Assembly: GCF_900142295.1 (NCBI RefSeq)
Contig: NZ_FSRL01000001.1
Coordinates: 2,356,001 to 2,420,000, forward strand
Reading direction: 5' to 3'
DNA from: Vannielia litorea
Lineage (GTDB): Bacteria; Pseudomonadota; Alphaproteobacteria; Rhodobacterales; Rhodobacteraceae
DNA length: 64,000 bases
Made by a program: the position numbers and the translations under genes. The notes beneath the pieces are model-generated. The model did no database searches. It saw nothing but the letters and a program-made list of their open reading frames with translations, and had not been told where the DNA came from. Below are positions 16,936-25,466 of the stretch, one piece after another (position 1 is the stretch's first letter; every line of letters begins with the position of its first letter).

Positions 16936-17973
16936 TCAGCCGAAGTTGTAGGGCGGGCCGGCCTGGTTGATGACGCCGTTGTACTCCTTGAAGATGCTGA
17001 CGATCTTCTGCTGGATCTCGCCTTCCTGGGCAATCTCTTCCCAGAAGGCCTTGGCGGCATTTTCCACCTCGGCCCACTCCGCGGAGGGCACGCTGCGCAG
17101 CGCCAGCTTGTCGCCGGTCGCGCGCAGCTTGGCCTCGCCGCCCCAGTACCACTGGTTGCGGTAGGTGTGGCCCGCTTCCATGCCCGCGATCACCAGCGTC
17201 TTGAGGTGCTCGGGCAGCTCGGCCCAGCGCGCCTCGTTGACGAAGTAGGAGCCGATCCAGGCGCCCGAGATGTTGTTGGTCAGGAAGTAGTCGGTCACGT
17301 TGGCCCAGCCCACGGTGTAGTCTTCCGTGATGCCCGACCAGGCCATGCCGTCGAGCTCGCCGGTCTGCACCGCCACCTCGGCATCCTCGTAGGGGATGTT
17401 CATCGGCACCACGCCGAACTGCGCCAGGAACCGCCCCGCGGTAGGGAAGGTATAGAGCTTCAGCCCGTCGAGATCGGCCAGCGAGGTGATCTCCTTCTTG
17501 GTGTTGAAGTTGCAGGGGTCCTGCCCCGCGGCACCCAGCCACTTCACCCCGACCTTGGCGTATTCCGCTTCCCAGATGTCCTTCAGACCGTACTGGTTGA
17601 AGAGCACCGGCACGTCGAGGATGTGCTTGGTGGCAAAGGGAAAGTAGCCGCCGAACTGGCGCAGCGGCGTGGGCGAGGCCATCGAGTCGTCGTCGGAGTG
17701 CACCGCGTCGATGGTGCCGCGCTGAAGCGCCTGGAACAGCTCGCCCGTGGGCACGATCTGATCGGCGTAGAACAGCTCGATCTCCAGCTCCCCGTTGGCC
17801 GCCGTGTTGATGTAGTCGATCATCGGCTTGGTCACATGCTCGCCGAGGGCCGCGCCTGCGTAGGTCTGCCAGCGCCACTTGATCGCCGTCTGGGCCTTCA
17901 CGATCGCCGGTGTGGCCAGCGCGGCGGGCGCCGCAAGCGCCGCCCCCTTCAGAAACGTTCTTCTCGTCGTCAT
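16936..17973 (-). CDS. dctP: TRAP transporter substrate-binding protein (DctP family)
   Basis: A 345-residue periplasmic protein with a twin-arginine signal (TTRRTFLKGAALAAPAAL, cleavage near VKAQ). The DctP fold includes INTAANGELEIELFYADQIV and GELFQALQRGTIDAVHSD. Tat export is common for TRAP binding proteins of the ectoine/amino-acid and organic-acid classes. It follows the DctQ and DctM genes and precedes the glutamine-synthetase-like gene by 69 bases on one strand. Ligand unknown; a zwitterionic amine would fit the enzymes around it. Confidence 0.9.
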   Translation of the reverse strand: MTTRRTFLKGAALAAPAALATPAIVKAQTAIKWRWQTYAGAALGEHVTKPMIDYINTAANGELEIELFYADQIVPTGELFQALQRGTIDAVHSDDDSMASPTPLRQFGGYFPFATKHILDVPVLFNQYGLKDIWEAEYAKVGVKWLGAAGQDPCNFNTKKEITSLADLDGLKLYTFPTAGRFLAQFGVVPMNIPYEDAEVAVQTGELDGMAWSGITEDYTVGWANVTDYFLTNNISGAWIGSYFVNEARWAELPEHLKTLVIAGMEAGHTYRNQWYWGGEAKLRATGDKLALRSVPSAEWAEVENAAKAFWEEIAQEGEIQQKIVSIFKEYNGVINQAGPPYNFG

Positions 17974-18017
17974 TCTCTCTCTCCTTGTTTGTGAAGGGCC
18001 GTTTTCCGGCCTCTGGT

Positions 18018-19346
18018 TCAGTTCTGGTAAACGAGGTCCGGCAGCCAGAGCGCGATCTGCGGAAAGGCCATGACCACCGCCAGCGCCAGCGCCATGACGC
18101 CGACGAAGGGCACGATGGAGCGGTAGATGTCGCGGATCCCGATCTCCGGCGGCGCCATCGCCCGCATCAGGAACAGGTTATAGCCGAAAGGCGGGGTCAT
18201 GTAGGCAATCTGGCAGGTGATCGTGTAGAGCACGCCGTACCAGATGAGGTTGAAGCCCAGCTCGCCCACCAGCGGCACATAGAGCGGCGCGACGATCACC
18301 AGCATGGCCGTGTCGTCGAGAAAGGTGCCCATCACCAGAAAGCTGAGCTGCATCAGGATCAGGATCACCCAGGGGTTCAGGCCCAGCTGCTCGGTGAAGA
18401 GGTTCTCGATCGCCTTCACCGCGCCCAAGCCGTCGAAGACCGCGCCGAAGGCCAGGGCGGCGAGGATGATCCACATGAACATGCAGGTCACGCCGAGGGT
18501 CTGGCGCAGGCAGGTCTCGAACACCGGCCAGCTCATCCGCCGCTTCAGCACGGCCGCGGCCAGCGCAGCCAGCGCGCCGATGGCCGAGCTTTCCACCAGG
18601 CTGGTGTAGCCGGTGACGAAGGGCACCATCATCACCGCGAAGATCACCACCGGCAGGATCCCCGCCGTCAGCAGCCGCAGCTTCTCGGCCATCGGCACCG
18701 CGTCGCGCTCCGCCTTCGGCAGCACCGGGCCGAGCGCGGGGTTCATCCGGCAGCGGATGTAGATGTAGACGATGAACATGCCCGCCATCATCAGCCCCGG
18801 CACCACGCCGGCGAGCCAGAGCTGCCCCACCGGCTGGCGCGCGATCATCGAGTAGAGCACCAGCACCACCGAGGGCGGCACCAGGATGCCCAGCGACGAC
18901 CCGGCCTGAATCACCCCGGTGACCATGATCTTGTCGTAGTTGCGTTTCAGCAGCTCCGGCAGGGCGATGGTCGCGCCAATCGCCATGCCCGCCACGCTGA
19001 GGCCGTTCATCGCCGAGATCAGCACCATCAGCCCGATGGTGCCGATGGCGAGCCCGCCCGAGATGCCCCCGAACCAGACGTGGAACATCTTGTAGAGGTC
19101 GTCGGCGATCTTGGACTCGCTCATCACGTAGCCCATGAAGATGAACATCGGCAGCGTCAGCAGCGGATACCACCGCATCAGCTTGATCGCGGCGGCAAAG
19201 CCCAGGTCGTAGCCGCCCCGGTCGCCCCAGAGCAGCACGGCGGCGATGACGGCGACAAAGCCGATGGCGCCGAACACCCGCTGCCCGGTGAAGAGCATGA
19301 CCATCATGGTCGAGAACATCAGGATGGCGATCAGCTCATAGGGCAT
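18018..19346 (-). CDS. dctM: TRAP transporter large permease (DctM family)
   Basis: A 442-residue membrane protein with about 12 hydrophobic segments. Family signatures include TLPMFIFMGYVMSESKIA, GLSVAGMAIGATIALPELLK, GSSLGILVPPSVVLVLYSM and YMTPPFGYNLFLMRA. The start overlaps the DctQ gene by 11 bases. It forms the Na+- or H+-coupled channel with DctQ. Confidence 0.93.
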   Translation of the reverse strand: MPYELIAILMFSTMMVMLFTGQRVFGAIGFVAVIAAVLLWGDRGGYDLGFAAAIKLMRWYPLLTLPMFIFMGYVMSESKIADDLYKMFHVWFGGISGGLAIGTIGLMVLISAMNGLSVAGMAIGATIALPELLKRNYDKIMVTGVIQAGSSLGILVPPSVVLVLYSMIARQPVGQLWLAGVVPGLMMAGMFIVYIYIRCRMNPALGPVLPKAERDAVPMAEKLRLLTAGILPVVIFAVMMVPFVTGYTSLVESSAIGALAALAAAVLKRRMSWPVFETCLRQTLGVTCMFMWIILAALAFGAVFDGLGAVKAIENLFTEQLGLNPWVILILMQLSFLVMGTFLDDTAMLVIVAPLYVPLVGELGFNLIWYGVLYTITCQIAYMTPPFGYNLFLMRAMAPPEIGIRDIYRSIVPFVGVMALALAVVMAFPQIALWLPDLVYQN

Positions 19347-19875
19347 CGCTCTGCCCTTCCTGGTGCCGTTTCGGCGCGCCGGTGCGCAGGAACAGGATGT
19401 CCTTCGCCAGTTCCGAGAGCGATTGCAGGATCATCAGCGCGATGCCCACGCACATCACCACCTTGATCGGCCAGATGTAGGGCCGCCAGACCGACGAAGA
19501 CCGCTCCCCGCCGTATTGGAAGGCATAGATCGTGCTCTCCACCCCGCCCCACATCAGGATGCCGAGATAGGTGAGCAGGAAGAGCACGGTGACCGCATCG
19601 AAGGCCGCCTTCCGGCGCGGGCTGAACTCGCCGTAGAACAGGTCCATCCGCACGTTGGAGCCCATCTGCATCGCGTAGGGGCCGCCGAGGATGTAGTAGC
19701 CCACCATCACGAACTGGGCCATTTCCAGCGTCCAGAGCGAGGGGGCGCCGGCGAACTTGGACCAGGTGGACCACAGCAGCACACCCATCAGCGCGAAGAT
19801 GCCCCACATCATGATCCGGCCGAGGCCGTAGTTGAAGCGGTCCACCACCGCGACGAAGCCGCGCAGAAAGTTCAT
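19336..19875 (-). CDS. dctQ: TRAP transporter small permease (DctQ family)
   Basis: A 179-residue protein with four hydrophobic segments (about residues 20-40, 50-75, 95-115 and 140-160). The region WTLEMAQFVMVGYYILGG and the following RMDLFYGEFSPRRKA are typical of DctQ. It overlaps the hydrolase gene upstream by 4 bases and DctM downstream by 11. Confidence 0.9.
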   Translation of the reverse strand: MNFLRGFVAVVDRFNYGLGRIMMWGIFALMGVLLWSTWSKFAGAPSLWTLEMAQFVMVGYYILGGPYAMQMGSNVRMDLFYGEFSPRRKAAFDAVTVLFLLTYLGILMWGGVESTIYAFQYGGERSSSVWRPYIWPIKVVMCVGIALMILQSLSELAKDILFLRTGAPKRHQEGQSDAL

Positions 19876-20642
19876 TCGGCGGCCTGCCGATCTTCCGCCC
19901 CGGCGGCGGTGACGGCGGCGATGGCGGCGGCGAGCGCGGGCATCAGGTGCACCGCCATGTCGCGGGCGCGGGCGGGCGTGTCGATCAGGTCGTTGCGGAT
20001 TTCGATCATCAGGCTGGGCAGCCCGTTGGCCTCGCCATGCTTCTGCAGGGTGTAGGTCACGCCGTCGGAGGCGGCGTAGGGCTCGTTCAGCGCCGCCCGG
20101 TAGAGGCCACGCGCCCGCTCCGCCGCCAGCGCCGCCTCGGCCATCCGCGCGTCGGCATGGTGCAGAAAGCCCAGTTCCACCTCGCGCCGCACGCCGCGAT
20201 AGACCGGGGTGAAGCTGTGGATGGTGACCAGCGCATCGCTTGTCCGGCCCGCGATGACCTCGGCCAGCGTGGCATGAAACGGGTCATGCAGCGCCCTGTG
20301 CCGCAGCGCGCGCTCCGGCGCGCTCAGCCCCGCGTTGCCCGGAATGTCGTAAATCTCGCTTTTCGCCGGGATCGCATCGGGCGCCTCCAGCGGGCGGTTC
20401 AGGTCGTAGACCAGCCGCGAGGCCGTGCCCGCCACCAGCGGCGAATCGAGCAGCGCCGCCAGGGCGCGAGCCACGTCGAGCGCGCCGATGTCCCAGGCCG
20501 CATGGCTCGCCGCCGCCTCCGCGCTCAGCCCCAGGTCGCCCCAGGGCTGCGGAAACGCCCGGCTCGCATGCTCGCAGACAAGCACCACCGGCCCCTGGCC
20601 TTCGGCCCGCGTCACCTCCGCCGCTGTCCAGCTGTCGGTCAA
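19872..20642 (-). CDS. N-formylglutamate amidohydrolase family enzyme
   Basis: A 256-residue zinc hydrolase of the HutG/N-formylglutamate-deformylase family. Blocks include VVLVCEHASRAFPQ, SHAAWDIGALDVARAL, SRLVYDLNRP, TIHSFTPVYRG and SLMIEIRNDLID. Histidine catabolism genes are absent. Being first in an operon with a gamma-glutamyl ligase, aldehyde dehydrogenase and alcohol dehydrogenase, it is more likely to hydrolyse an N-acyl or gamma-glutamyl product at the end of that pathway. This role is inference; the family call is firm. Confidence 0.87.
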   Translation of the reverse strand: MTDSWTAAEVTRAEGQGPVVLVCEHASRAFPQPWGDLGLSAEAAASHAAWDIGALDVARALAALLDSPLVAGTASRLVYDLNRPLEAPDAIPAKSEIYDIPGNAGLSAPERALRHRALHDPFHATLAEVIAGRTSDALVTIHSFTPVYRGVRREVELGFLHHADARMAEAALAAERARGLYRAALNEPYAASDGVTYTLQKHGEANGLPSLMIEIRNDLIDTPARARDMAVHLMPALAAAIAAVTAAGAEDRQAAE

Positions 20643-20673
20643 ACCATCCCCCGTGTCATTTCGTAATCATCAC

Positions 20674-20709
20674 TACAGGATTTTGTGGCATGTCAAGATT
20701 GTTCCTGTA
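20674..20709. promoter_or_regulatory. Inverted repeat in the divergent promoter region
   Basis: TACAGGA (20674-20680) and TCCTGTA (20703-20709) form an inverted repeat with 22 bases between them, within the 91-base gap separating the RpiR gene and the TRAP operon. A minus-strand TTGACA (20696-20691) lies between the arms and could be the operon's -35. This is a candidate binding site for the RpiR regulator. Confidence 0.5.
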
Positions 20710-20733
20710 ATATCCGCTTCATTCGCCTGATGG

Positions 20734-21612
20734 ATGTACGAAAAGGAACAATCCTTGGACGGACCGCCGCTGATCCGCGATCTGCTGAAGGAAAGACAGG
20801 CCGAACTGACCGCGGCCGAGCGCAAGCTCTCCGCCGTGCTGCTCGACGATTCCCTCGTTGCCGGGCTGCAAAGCATCACCCGGCTGGCCGAGGCGGCAGA
20901 GGTCTCGACCCCCACGATCATCCGGCTGGCGCGCAAGCTCGGGTTCGACGGCTTCCCCGACCTGCAAGACGCCATCCGCGAGGAGGTGGCCGCGCGGATG
21001 AAGCGCCCGCTGGCCAAGCTCGACCTCGCCGCGCCGGGGGGCGATCACATCGTGGCCCGCTTCACCGAGGCCGTCGCCGCCAACATCAACCGCACCCTCG
21101 ACCGGCTCGACCTGGCCACCTTCGATGCCACCGCCGCCCTGCTGTCGGACCCCTCCCGCAGGCTCCACCTGCTCGGCGGGCGGATCACCCGGTCGAACGC
21201 GCATTACTTCTTCAACCACCTGCAGATCATCCGCTCCGGCGTGACCCTGCTCGACAGCTCCCCCTCGGTCTGGCCGCAGGCCCTGCTCGACATGGGGCCC
21301 GAGGCGGTGCTGGTGGTCTTCGACATCCGCCGCTACGAGCGCGAACTCGAAAAGCTCGCGGGGCTGGCGGTGGCGGCCGGCGCCCAGGTTGTGCTCTTCA
21401 CCGACGCCTGGGGCTCGCCGATCGAGCGCCACGCGGCGCATGTGTTCCGCGCCATGGTCGAGGTGCCCTCGTCCTGGGATTCCACCCTCGCCGTCAACCT
21501 GCTGGTCGAGGCGCTGGTGGCCGAGGTCCAGACCCGCGCCGCCGCCTCCTCCGCCGAGCGCATCTCGGCGCTGGAAGACATGATCGGGGCGAGCAAGATC
21601 TTCCGCAGCTGA
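20734..21612 (+). CDS. MurR/RpiR family transcriptional regulator
   Basis: A 292-residue regulator. Residues 10-80 form the RpiR helix-turn-helix (ITRLAEAAEVSTPTIIRLARKLGFDGFPDLQ). The second half is a SIS domain (LHLLGGRITRSNAHYFFNHL, VLVVFDIRRYERELEKLAG, VVLFTDAWGSPIE) that normally binds a phosphosugar-like ligand. It is transcribed away from the TRAP/amidohydrolase/ligase operon with an inverted repeat in between, so it probably controls that operon. RpiR proteins beside amine catabolism genes are common in Rhodobacterales, so the ligand need not be a sugar. Confidence 0.9.
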   Translation: MYEKEQSLDGPPLIRDLLKERQAELTAAERKLSAVLLDDSLVAGLQSITRLAEAAEVSTPTIIRLARKLGFDGFPDLQDAIREEVAARMKRPLAKLDLAAPGGDHIVARFTEAVAANINRTLDRLDLATFDATAALLSDPSRRLHLLGGRITRSNAHYFFNHLQIIRSGVTLLDSSPSVWPQALLDMGPEAVLVVFDIRRYERELEKLAGLAVAAGAQVVLFTDAWGSPIERHAAHVFRAMVEVPSSWDSTLAVNLLVEALVAEVQTRAAASSAERISALEDMIGASKIFRS

Positions 21613-21620
21613 CGCGGCCC

Positions 21621-21694
21621 GCTCATCCGCCCTGCGAGGCGGCTTCGCGCTGTGCGCGGCGAGGGCGAAGACAGGCCCGAAGCCCCGGATGAGC
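21621..21694. repeat. Hairpin-forming repeated element after the RpiR gene
   Basis: GCTCATCCG (21621-21629) pairs perfectly with CGGATGAGC (21686-21694). The stretch GGCGAAGAC...CGAAG...CGGATGAGC resembles the element at 4707-4735, so it belongs to a dispersed family and may also end transcription. Confidence 0.5.
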
Positions 21695-21779
21695 CCGCCC
21701 CGGCCCGGGGTCGCAAACCCGCCCCACGCCGTCGCCCTGCGCCCTTGCAGCCGCCTGCGCCCCAAGCCACCCTCCGGCC

Positions 21780-23816
21780 ATGGCCACCGATCCTCTCCTC
21801 CAGCCGTTCCGGCTCAAGCACCTCACGCTGAAGAACCGGCTGATGATCACCTCGCACGAGCCCGCCTATACCGAGGACGGGCTGCCCAAGGACCGCTACC
21901 GCGCCTATCACGTCGCCCGAGCGCGCGGCGGCATTGCCCTGACCATGACCGCGGGCTCCGCCGTGGTCTCGCCCGACAGCCCGCCCGCCTTCGGCAACAT
22001 CCTCGCCTACCGCGACGACTGCGTGCCCTGGATGCGCAAGCTGGCCGATGAGTGCCACGAACACGGCGCCGCCGTGATGATCCAGCTCACCCATCTCGGC
22101 CGCCGCACCCGCTGGGACAGGGGCGACTGGCTCCCCGCCCTCTCCCCCTCTCACGCCCGCGAGCCCGCCCACCGGCACTACCCCAAGCGGCTCGAGGACT
22201 GGGACATCGCCCGCATCATCTCCGATTACGCCGACGCCGCCGAGCGGATGCAGGCAGCCGGCCTCGACGGGATCGAGCTGGAGAGCTACGGCCACCTGAT
22301 GGATGCCTTCTGGTCGCCCGACCTCAACAGCCTCAAGGGCCCCTACGGCCCGCAGGACCACGACAGCCGCCTGCGCTTCACCTTTGACGTGCTCGAGGCC
22401 ATCCGGGCCCGCACCGGCCCCGCGTTCATCGTCGGCATCCGCTACGCCGCCGACGAGGACCGCCCCGGCGGGATCACCGCCGCCGACGGCATCGAGATCA
22501 CCCGCCGCCTCAAGGCCTCCGGCCAGGTCGATTTTCTCAACATCATCCGTGGCCACATCCACACCGATGCCGCCCTCACCACCGTCATCCCGGTGCAGGG
22601 CCAGCGCTCCGCGCCCCACCTCGACTTCGCCGGCCAGATCCGCGCCGCCGCGCAGATCCCCACCTTTCACGCCGCCAAGATCCAGGATGTCGCCACCGCC
22701 CGCCACGCGGTGGCCTCCGGCAAGCTCGACATGGTCGGCATGACCCGCGCCCACCTCGCCGACCCCGACATCGTCGCCAAGATCGTGGCGGGGGAGGAGA
22801 GCCGCATCCGCCCCTGCGTCGGCGCCAACTACTGCCTCGACCGCATCTACATGGGCGGCGCGGCGCTCTGCCTGCACAACCCCGCCACAGGCCGCGAGCT
22901 GGAGCAGCCGCACCATATCGCCCCCGCCGCAAAACCCCTCACCGTCACCATAGTCGGCGCAGGCCCCGGCGGGCTGGAGGCGGCCCGCGTCTGCGCCGCG
23001 CGCGGCCACGCCGTCACCCTCCACGAGGCCGCACCCCACCCCGGCGGACAGGTCCGCCTCACCGCCCGCTCGCCGCGGCGCGCCGAGATGATGCAGCTGA
23101 TCGACTGGCGCCTGGCCGAATGCACCCGCCTCGGCGTCACTCTCCACTACAACAGCTGGATCGAGCCTGAAGACATCACCGCCGCGCCCCCGGACGTGGC
23201 CATCATCGCCACGGGCGGCCTCGCGGCGGAGGATTACCTGCCCGAGAACAACGAGCTCGCCGTCACCCCCTGGGATATTCTCTCGGGCGACGCCACGCCC
23301 GGCCGCCGCGTGCTGGTCTACGACGAGGCCGGCGACTACGCCGCGCTGCAGGCCGCCGAGATGATCGCGGAGGACGGCGGCGAGGTCGAGGTGATGACCC
23401 GCGACCGCGCCTTCTCGCCCGAGGTCATGGGCATGACCCTGACCCCCGCCATGCAGGCCCTCCAGCGCCTCGGCGTGCGATGCACGGTGATGTGGCGGCT
23501 CGACGGCCTCACCCGCTCCGGCAACGGCCTCATCGCCCATATCGGCTCGGACTACGGCGGCACCGCCACCCGGGAGGTCGACCAGGTCGTCATCTCCAAC
23601 GGCACCCGCCCGCTCGATGACCTCTACTTCGGCCTCAAGCCCCTCAGCCGCAACCTCGGCGAGGTCGACTACACCGCCCTCCGCAACGGCACCCCGCAAA
23701 CCCTCGCCCCCAACCCGCAAGGCACCTTCCGCCTCTTCCGCATCGGCGACGCCGTGGCCTCCCGCAACACCCACGCGGCGATCTATGATGCGCTGAGGCT
23801 CTGCAAGGCGCTGTAG
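21780..23816 (+). CDS. FMN/FAD oxidoreductase of the trimethylamine/dimethylglycine dehydrogenase type
   Basis: A 678-residue protein in two parts. Residues 1-370 form an Old Yellow Enzyme-type FMN barrel (LLQPFRLKHLTLKNRLMITS, MIQLTHLGRR, DMVGMTRAHLADPD). Residues 385-678 form a Rossmann FAD/NAD domain (TVTIVGAGPGGLEAARVCA, then RLFRIGDAVASR). Between them RPCVGANYC...ALC should hold an iron-sulfur cluster, but only three of the usual four cysteines are visible because the CxxC position is Ala. The layout matches DgcA-like and stachydrine-demethylase-like enzymes, so an N-methylated amine is a likely substrate. It lies downstream of the RpiR gene, separated by a hairpin. Confidence 0.82.
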   Translation: MATDPLLQPFRLKHLTLKNRLMITSHEPAYTEDGLPKDRYRAYHVARARGGIALTMTAGSAVVSPDSPPAFGNILAYRDDCVPWMRKLADECHEHGAAVMIQLTHLGRRTRWDRGDWLPALSPSHAREPAHRHYPKRLEDWDIARIISDYADAAERMQAAGLDGIELESYGHLMDAFWSPDLNSLKGPYGPQDHDSRLRFTFDVLEAIRARTGPAFIVGIRYAADEDRPGGITAADGIEITRRLKASGQVDFLNIIRGHIHTDAALTTVIPVQGQRSAPHLDFAGQIRAAAQIPTFHAAKIQDVATARHAVASGKLDMVGMTRAHLADPDIVAKIVAGEESRIRPCVGANYCLDRIYMGGAALCLHNPATGRELEQPHHIAPAAKPLTVTIVGAGPGGLEAARVCAARGHAVTLHEAAPHPGGQVRLTARSPRRAEMMQLIDWRLAECTRLGVTLHYNSWIEPEDITAAPPDVAIIATGGLAAEDYLPENNELAVTPWDILSGDATPGRRVLVYDEAGDYAALQAAEMIAEDGGEVEVMTRDRAFSPEVMGMTLTPAMQALQRLGVRCTVMWRLDGLTRSGNGLIAHIGSDYGGTATREVDQVVISNGTRPLDDLYFGLKPLSRNLGEVDYTALRNGTPQTLAPNPQGTFRLFRIGDAVASRNTHAAIYDALRLCKAL

Positions 23817-24043
23817 CGGGCCGAAGGCGGGGCCCGGAGCGGGCGATATCGCGCACGCGGCCCTGCCATCATTGGGCCAAGGCGCGGCGAAGGTCGGCCT
23901 GAGCCCCAAATTGCAGGCTGCTGCGCAGCGCAGGGACATCTGGCCTTGCACAGGGTCGGTCCTCCCTGCGCATGGCAGCGCTTGGCCATGGCGCAGGGGG
24001 CCAATGTCGAGCGGCATCCAAGTCGTTCAGGTGGCAGCTCTCA

Positions 24044-24412
24044 TCAAAACGAAAGCGTTGCCGCTCCTGCCTTGATCGCCTCGTGCATGGCCGCAGCGCC
24101 GGTGATCGTGACGCCGTCCAGCAAATCGTCGGCAGCATAGCCACGCGATTTCACGCAGGGTGGACAGGCCCAGATGACGCCACCCCGGTTCTGGAAATCC
24201 GCGATCATTTCGGCAAGTGGCTCCAGTGGCGCGACTTGGGTCATGGTTTGCCCGCCCTTGCGGACCAGATCGATACCTGTACTCGTCAGAAAAAGGCTGA
24301 CCTTCAGGCCCGACGTCAACCCGCCGTTGGCAACCGTCAGTGCGACCGAAGACAGCTCCGAGTCGATCCCCTTGGTTATGACGATCACAAGTTTGTCCGT
24401 TTGAGTGCCCAT
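24044..24412 (-). CDS. DsrE-family small protein
   Basis: A 122-residue DsrE-like fold: KLVIVITKGIDSELSSVALTVA, then SLFLTSTGIDLVRKGG, then the cysteine motif WACPPCVKSRG. The CxxC pair suggests sulfur relay or redox chemistry. ATG 24412 has a strong AGGAAGGAG ribosome site; the longer open frame runs into the divergent AraC gene and was rejected. G+C is low for this window (29 of 60 bases at 24361-24420). Confidence 0.85.
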   Translation of the reverse strand: MGTQTDKLVIVITKGIDSELSSVALTVANGGLTSGLKVSLFLTSTGIDLVRKGGQTMTQVAPLEPLAEMIADFQNRGGVIWACPPCVKSRGYAADDLLDGVTITGAAAMHEAIKAGAATLSF

Positions 24413-24476
24413 GGTATGCTCCTTCCTGGTTCCCTGTTGTTCGGAGAGAGTGTGCGGCTCCGCGGGAAGGTTGGAT

Positions 24477-25466
24477 ATGGCCGGAGTTCCAGAAGGTTTA
24501 GCCAAAATTCCAGGAGTCGAGGGTAGCGCTACGCACGCGCTTGTATCGGAGGTGTTGCGCCACACCCGCATCGTGACCTCAAAACAGTTTTGCTTCATTC
24601 CAACCGGAGCCTGGCGCACAGACGCGACTCCCGCGCCCTTCAAGCCGAAAGAGGCCATAGGCTTCCATATCGTCGCCGATGGATCGCTCTGGCTGGATTT
24701 CGACGGCACGCGCGAGACGCTATCCAAAGGCGACATAGCTCTGTTTCCATTCGGAACGCCCCACATGATCGGGGTCGGAAACAACGGTCGGCTTCTCGAT
24801 CCGGGCGGCGACCTGCCACCGGCGCCCTGGGACAGAATACCGATCCTGCGTTACGGGAACGAGGACACGCAGGTTCGGATCCTGTGCGGCTACGTCATCA
24901 GCGACATCAAGGATTTCGCGCCGTTCAGATCGCAACTGCCAGAATTCATCCATCTGCCAACTCGATCGCGCGATGGCGCGGATTGGTTGGCCGCGATTGT
25001 CGAACAGATCATAGCAGAGGTTGACCAACCTCAGATCGGAAGCCCGCAGGTCCTGGAACGCTTGACAGAGATCGCGTTGCTCGAAGTCCTGCGGCGGCAG
25101 ATTGTTCATACGCCAAAACAGGCCGTCGGTTGGATGGCGGCCATTCAAGATCAACGTCTTGCGAAGTGCCTGGCACATATTCACGGCGATCCGAACAGAA
25201 ATTGGACATTGCCCAAACTCGCGTCCGAGTCCGGTCAGTCGAAAAGTTCTCTGTCGGCCAACTTCAAGAAAAGGCTCAATATGCCGCCCATGCAATATCT
25301 GCGGAACTGGCGGTTGTTTCTGGCTTCGCAGGAGTTGCGGCGTTCCGAAAAGAGCATCACGGAGATTGCCACCGCGTCTTGCTATGGCACCGAGGCAGCC
25401 TTCTCGCGAGCATTCAAGAACTGCTTCGAGACTTCGCCAAATGCGTGGCGAGAGCGCTCTCATTGA
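24477..25466 (+). CDS. AraC family transcriptional regulator with cupin sensor domain
   Basis: A 329-residue regulator. Residues 20-180 form a cupin_6-type sensor (FHIVADGSLWLDFDGTRETL, KGDIALFPFGTPHMI). The C-terminal 100 residues are an AraC double helix-turn-helix (WTLPKLASESGQSKSSLSAN, then PPMQYLRNWRLFLA and AAFSRAFKNCFETSP). ATG 24477 follows GGAAGG. It is divergent from the DsrE gene with a 64-base gap, so it likely regulates that gene and itself. Both genes are less GC-rich than their neighbours, suggesting joint acquisition. Confidence 0.88.
   Translation: MAGVPEGLAKIPGVEGSATHALVSEVLRHTRIVTSKQFCFIPTGAWRTDATPAPFKPKEAIGFHIVADGSLWLDFDGTRETLSKGDIALFPFGTPHMIGVGNNGRLLDPGGDLPPAPWDRIPILRYGNEDTQVRILCGYVISDIKDFAPFRSQLPEFIHLPTRSRDGADWLAAIVEQIIAEVDQPQIGSPQVLERLTEIALLEVLRRQIVHTPKQAVGWMAAIQDQRLAKCLAHIHGDPNRNWTLPKLASESGQSKSSLSANFKKRLNMPPMQYLRNWRLFLASQELRRSEKSITEIATASCYGTEAAFSRAFKNCFETSPNAWRERSH

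Noticed and set aside
15589..17994. An 801-codon plus-strand open frame
   Set aside because: Antisense to the glutamine-synthetase-like and DctP genes and without recognisable motifs.
21333..24017. An 894-codon open frame on the minus strand opposite the RpiR and flavoenzyme genes
   Set aside because: High-GC shadow: its Gly/Ala/Val/His-rich product has no domain pattern, while the plus-strand genes show clear families.
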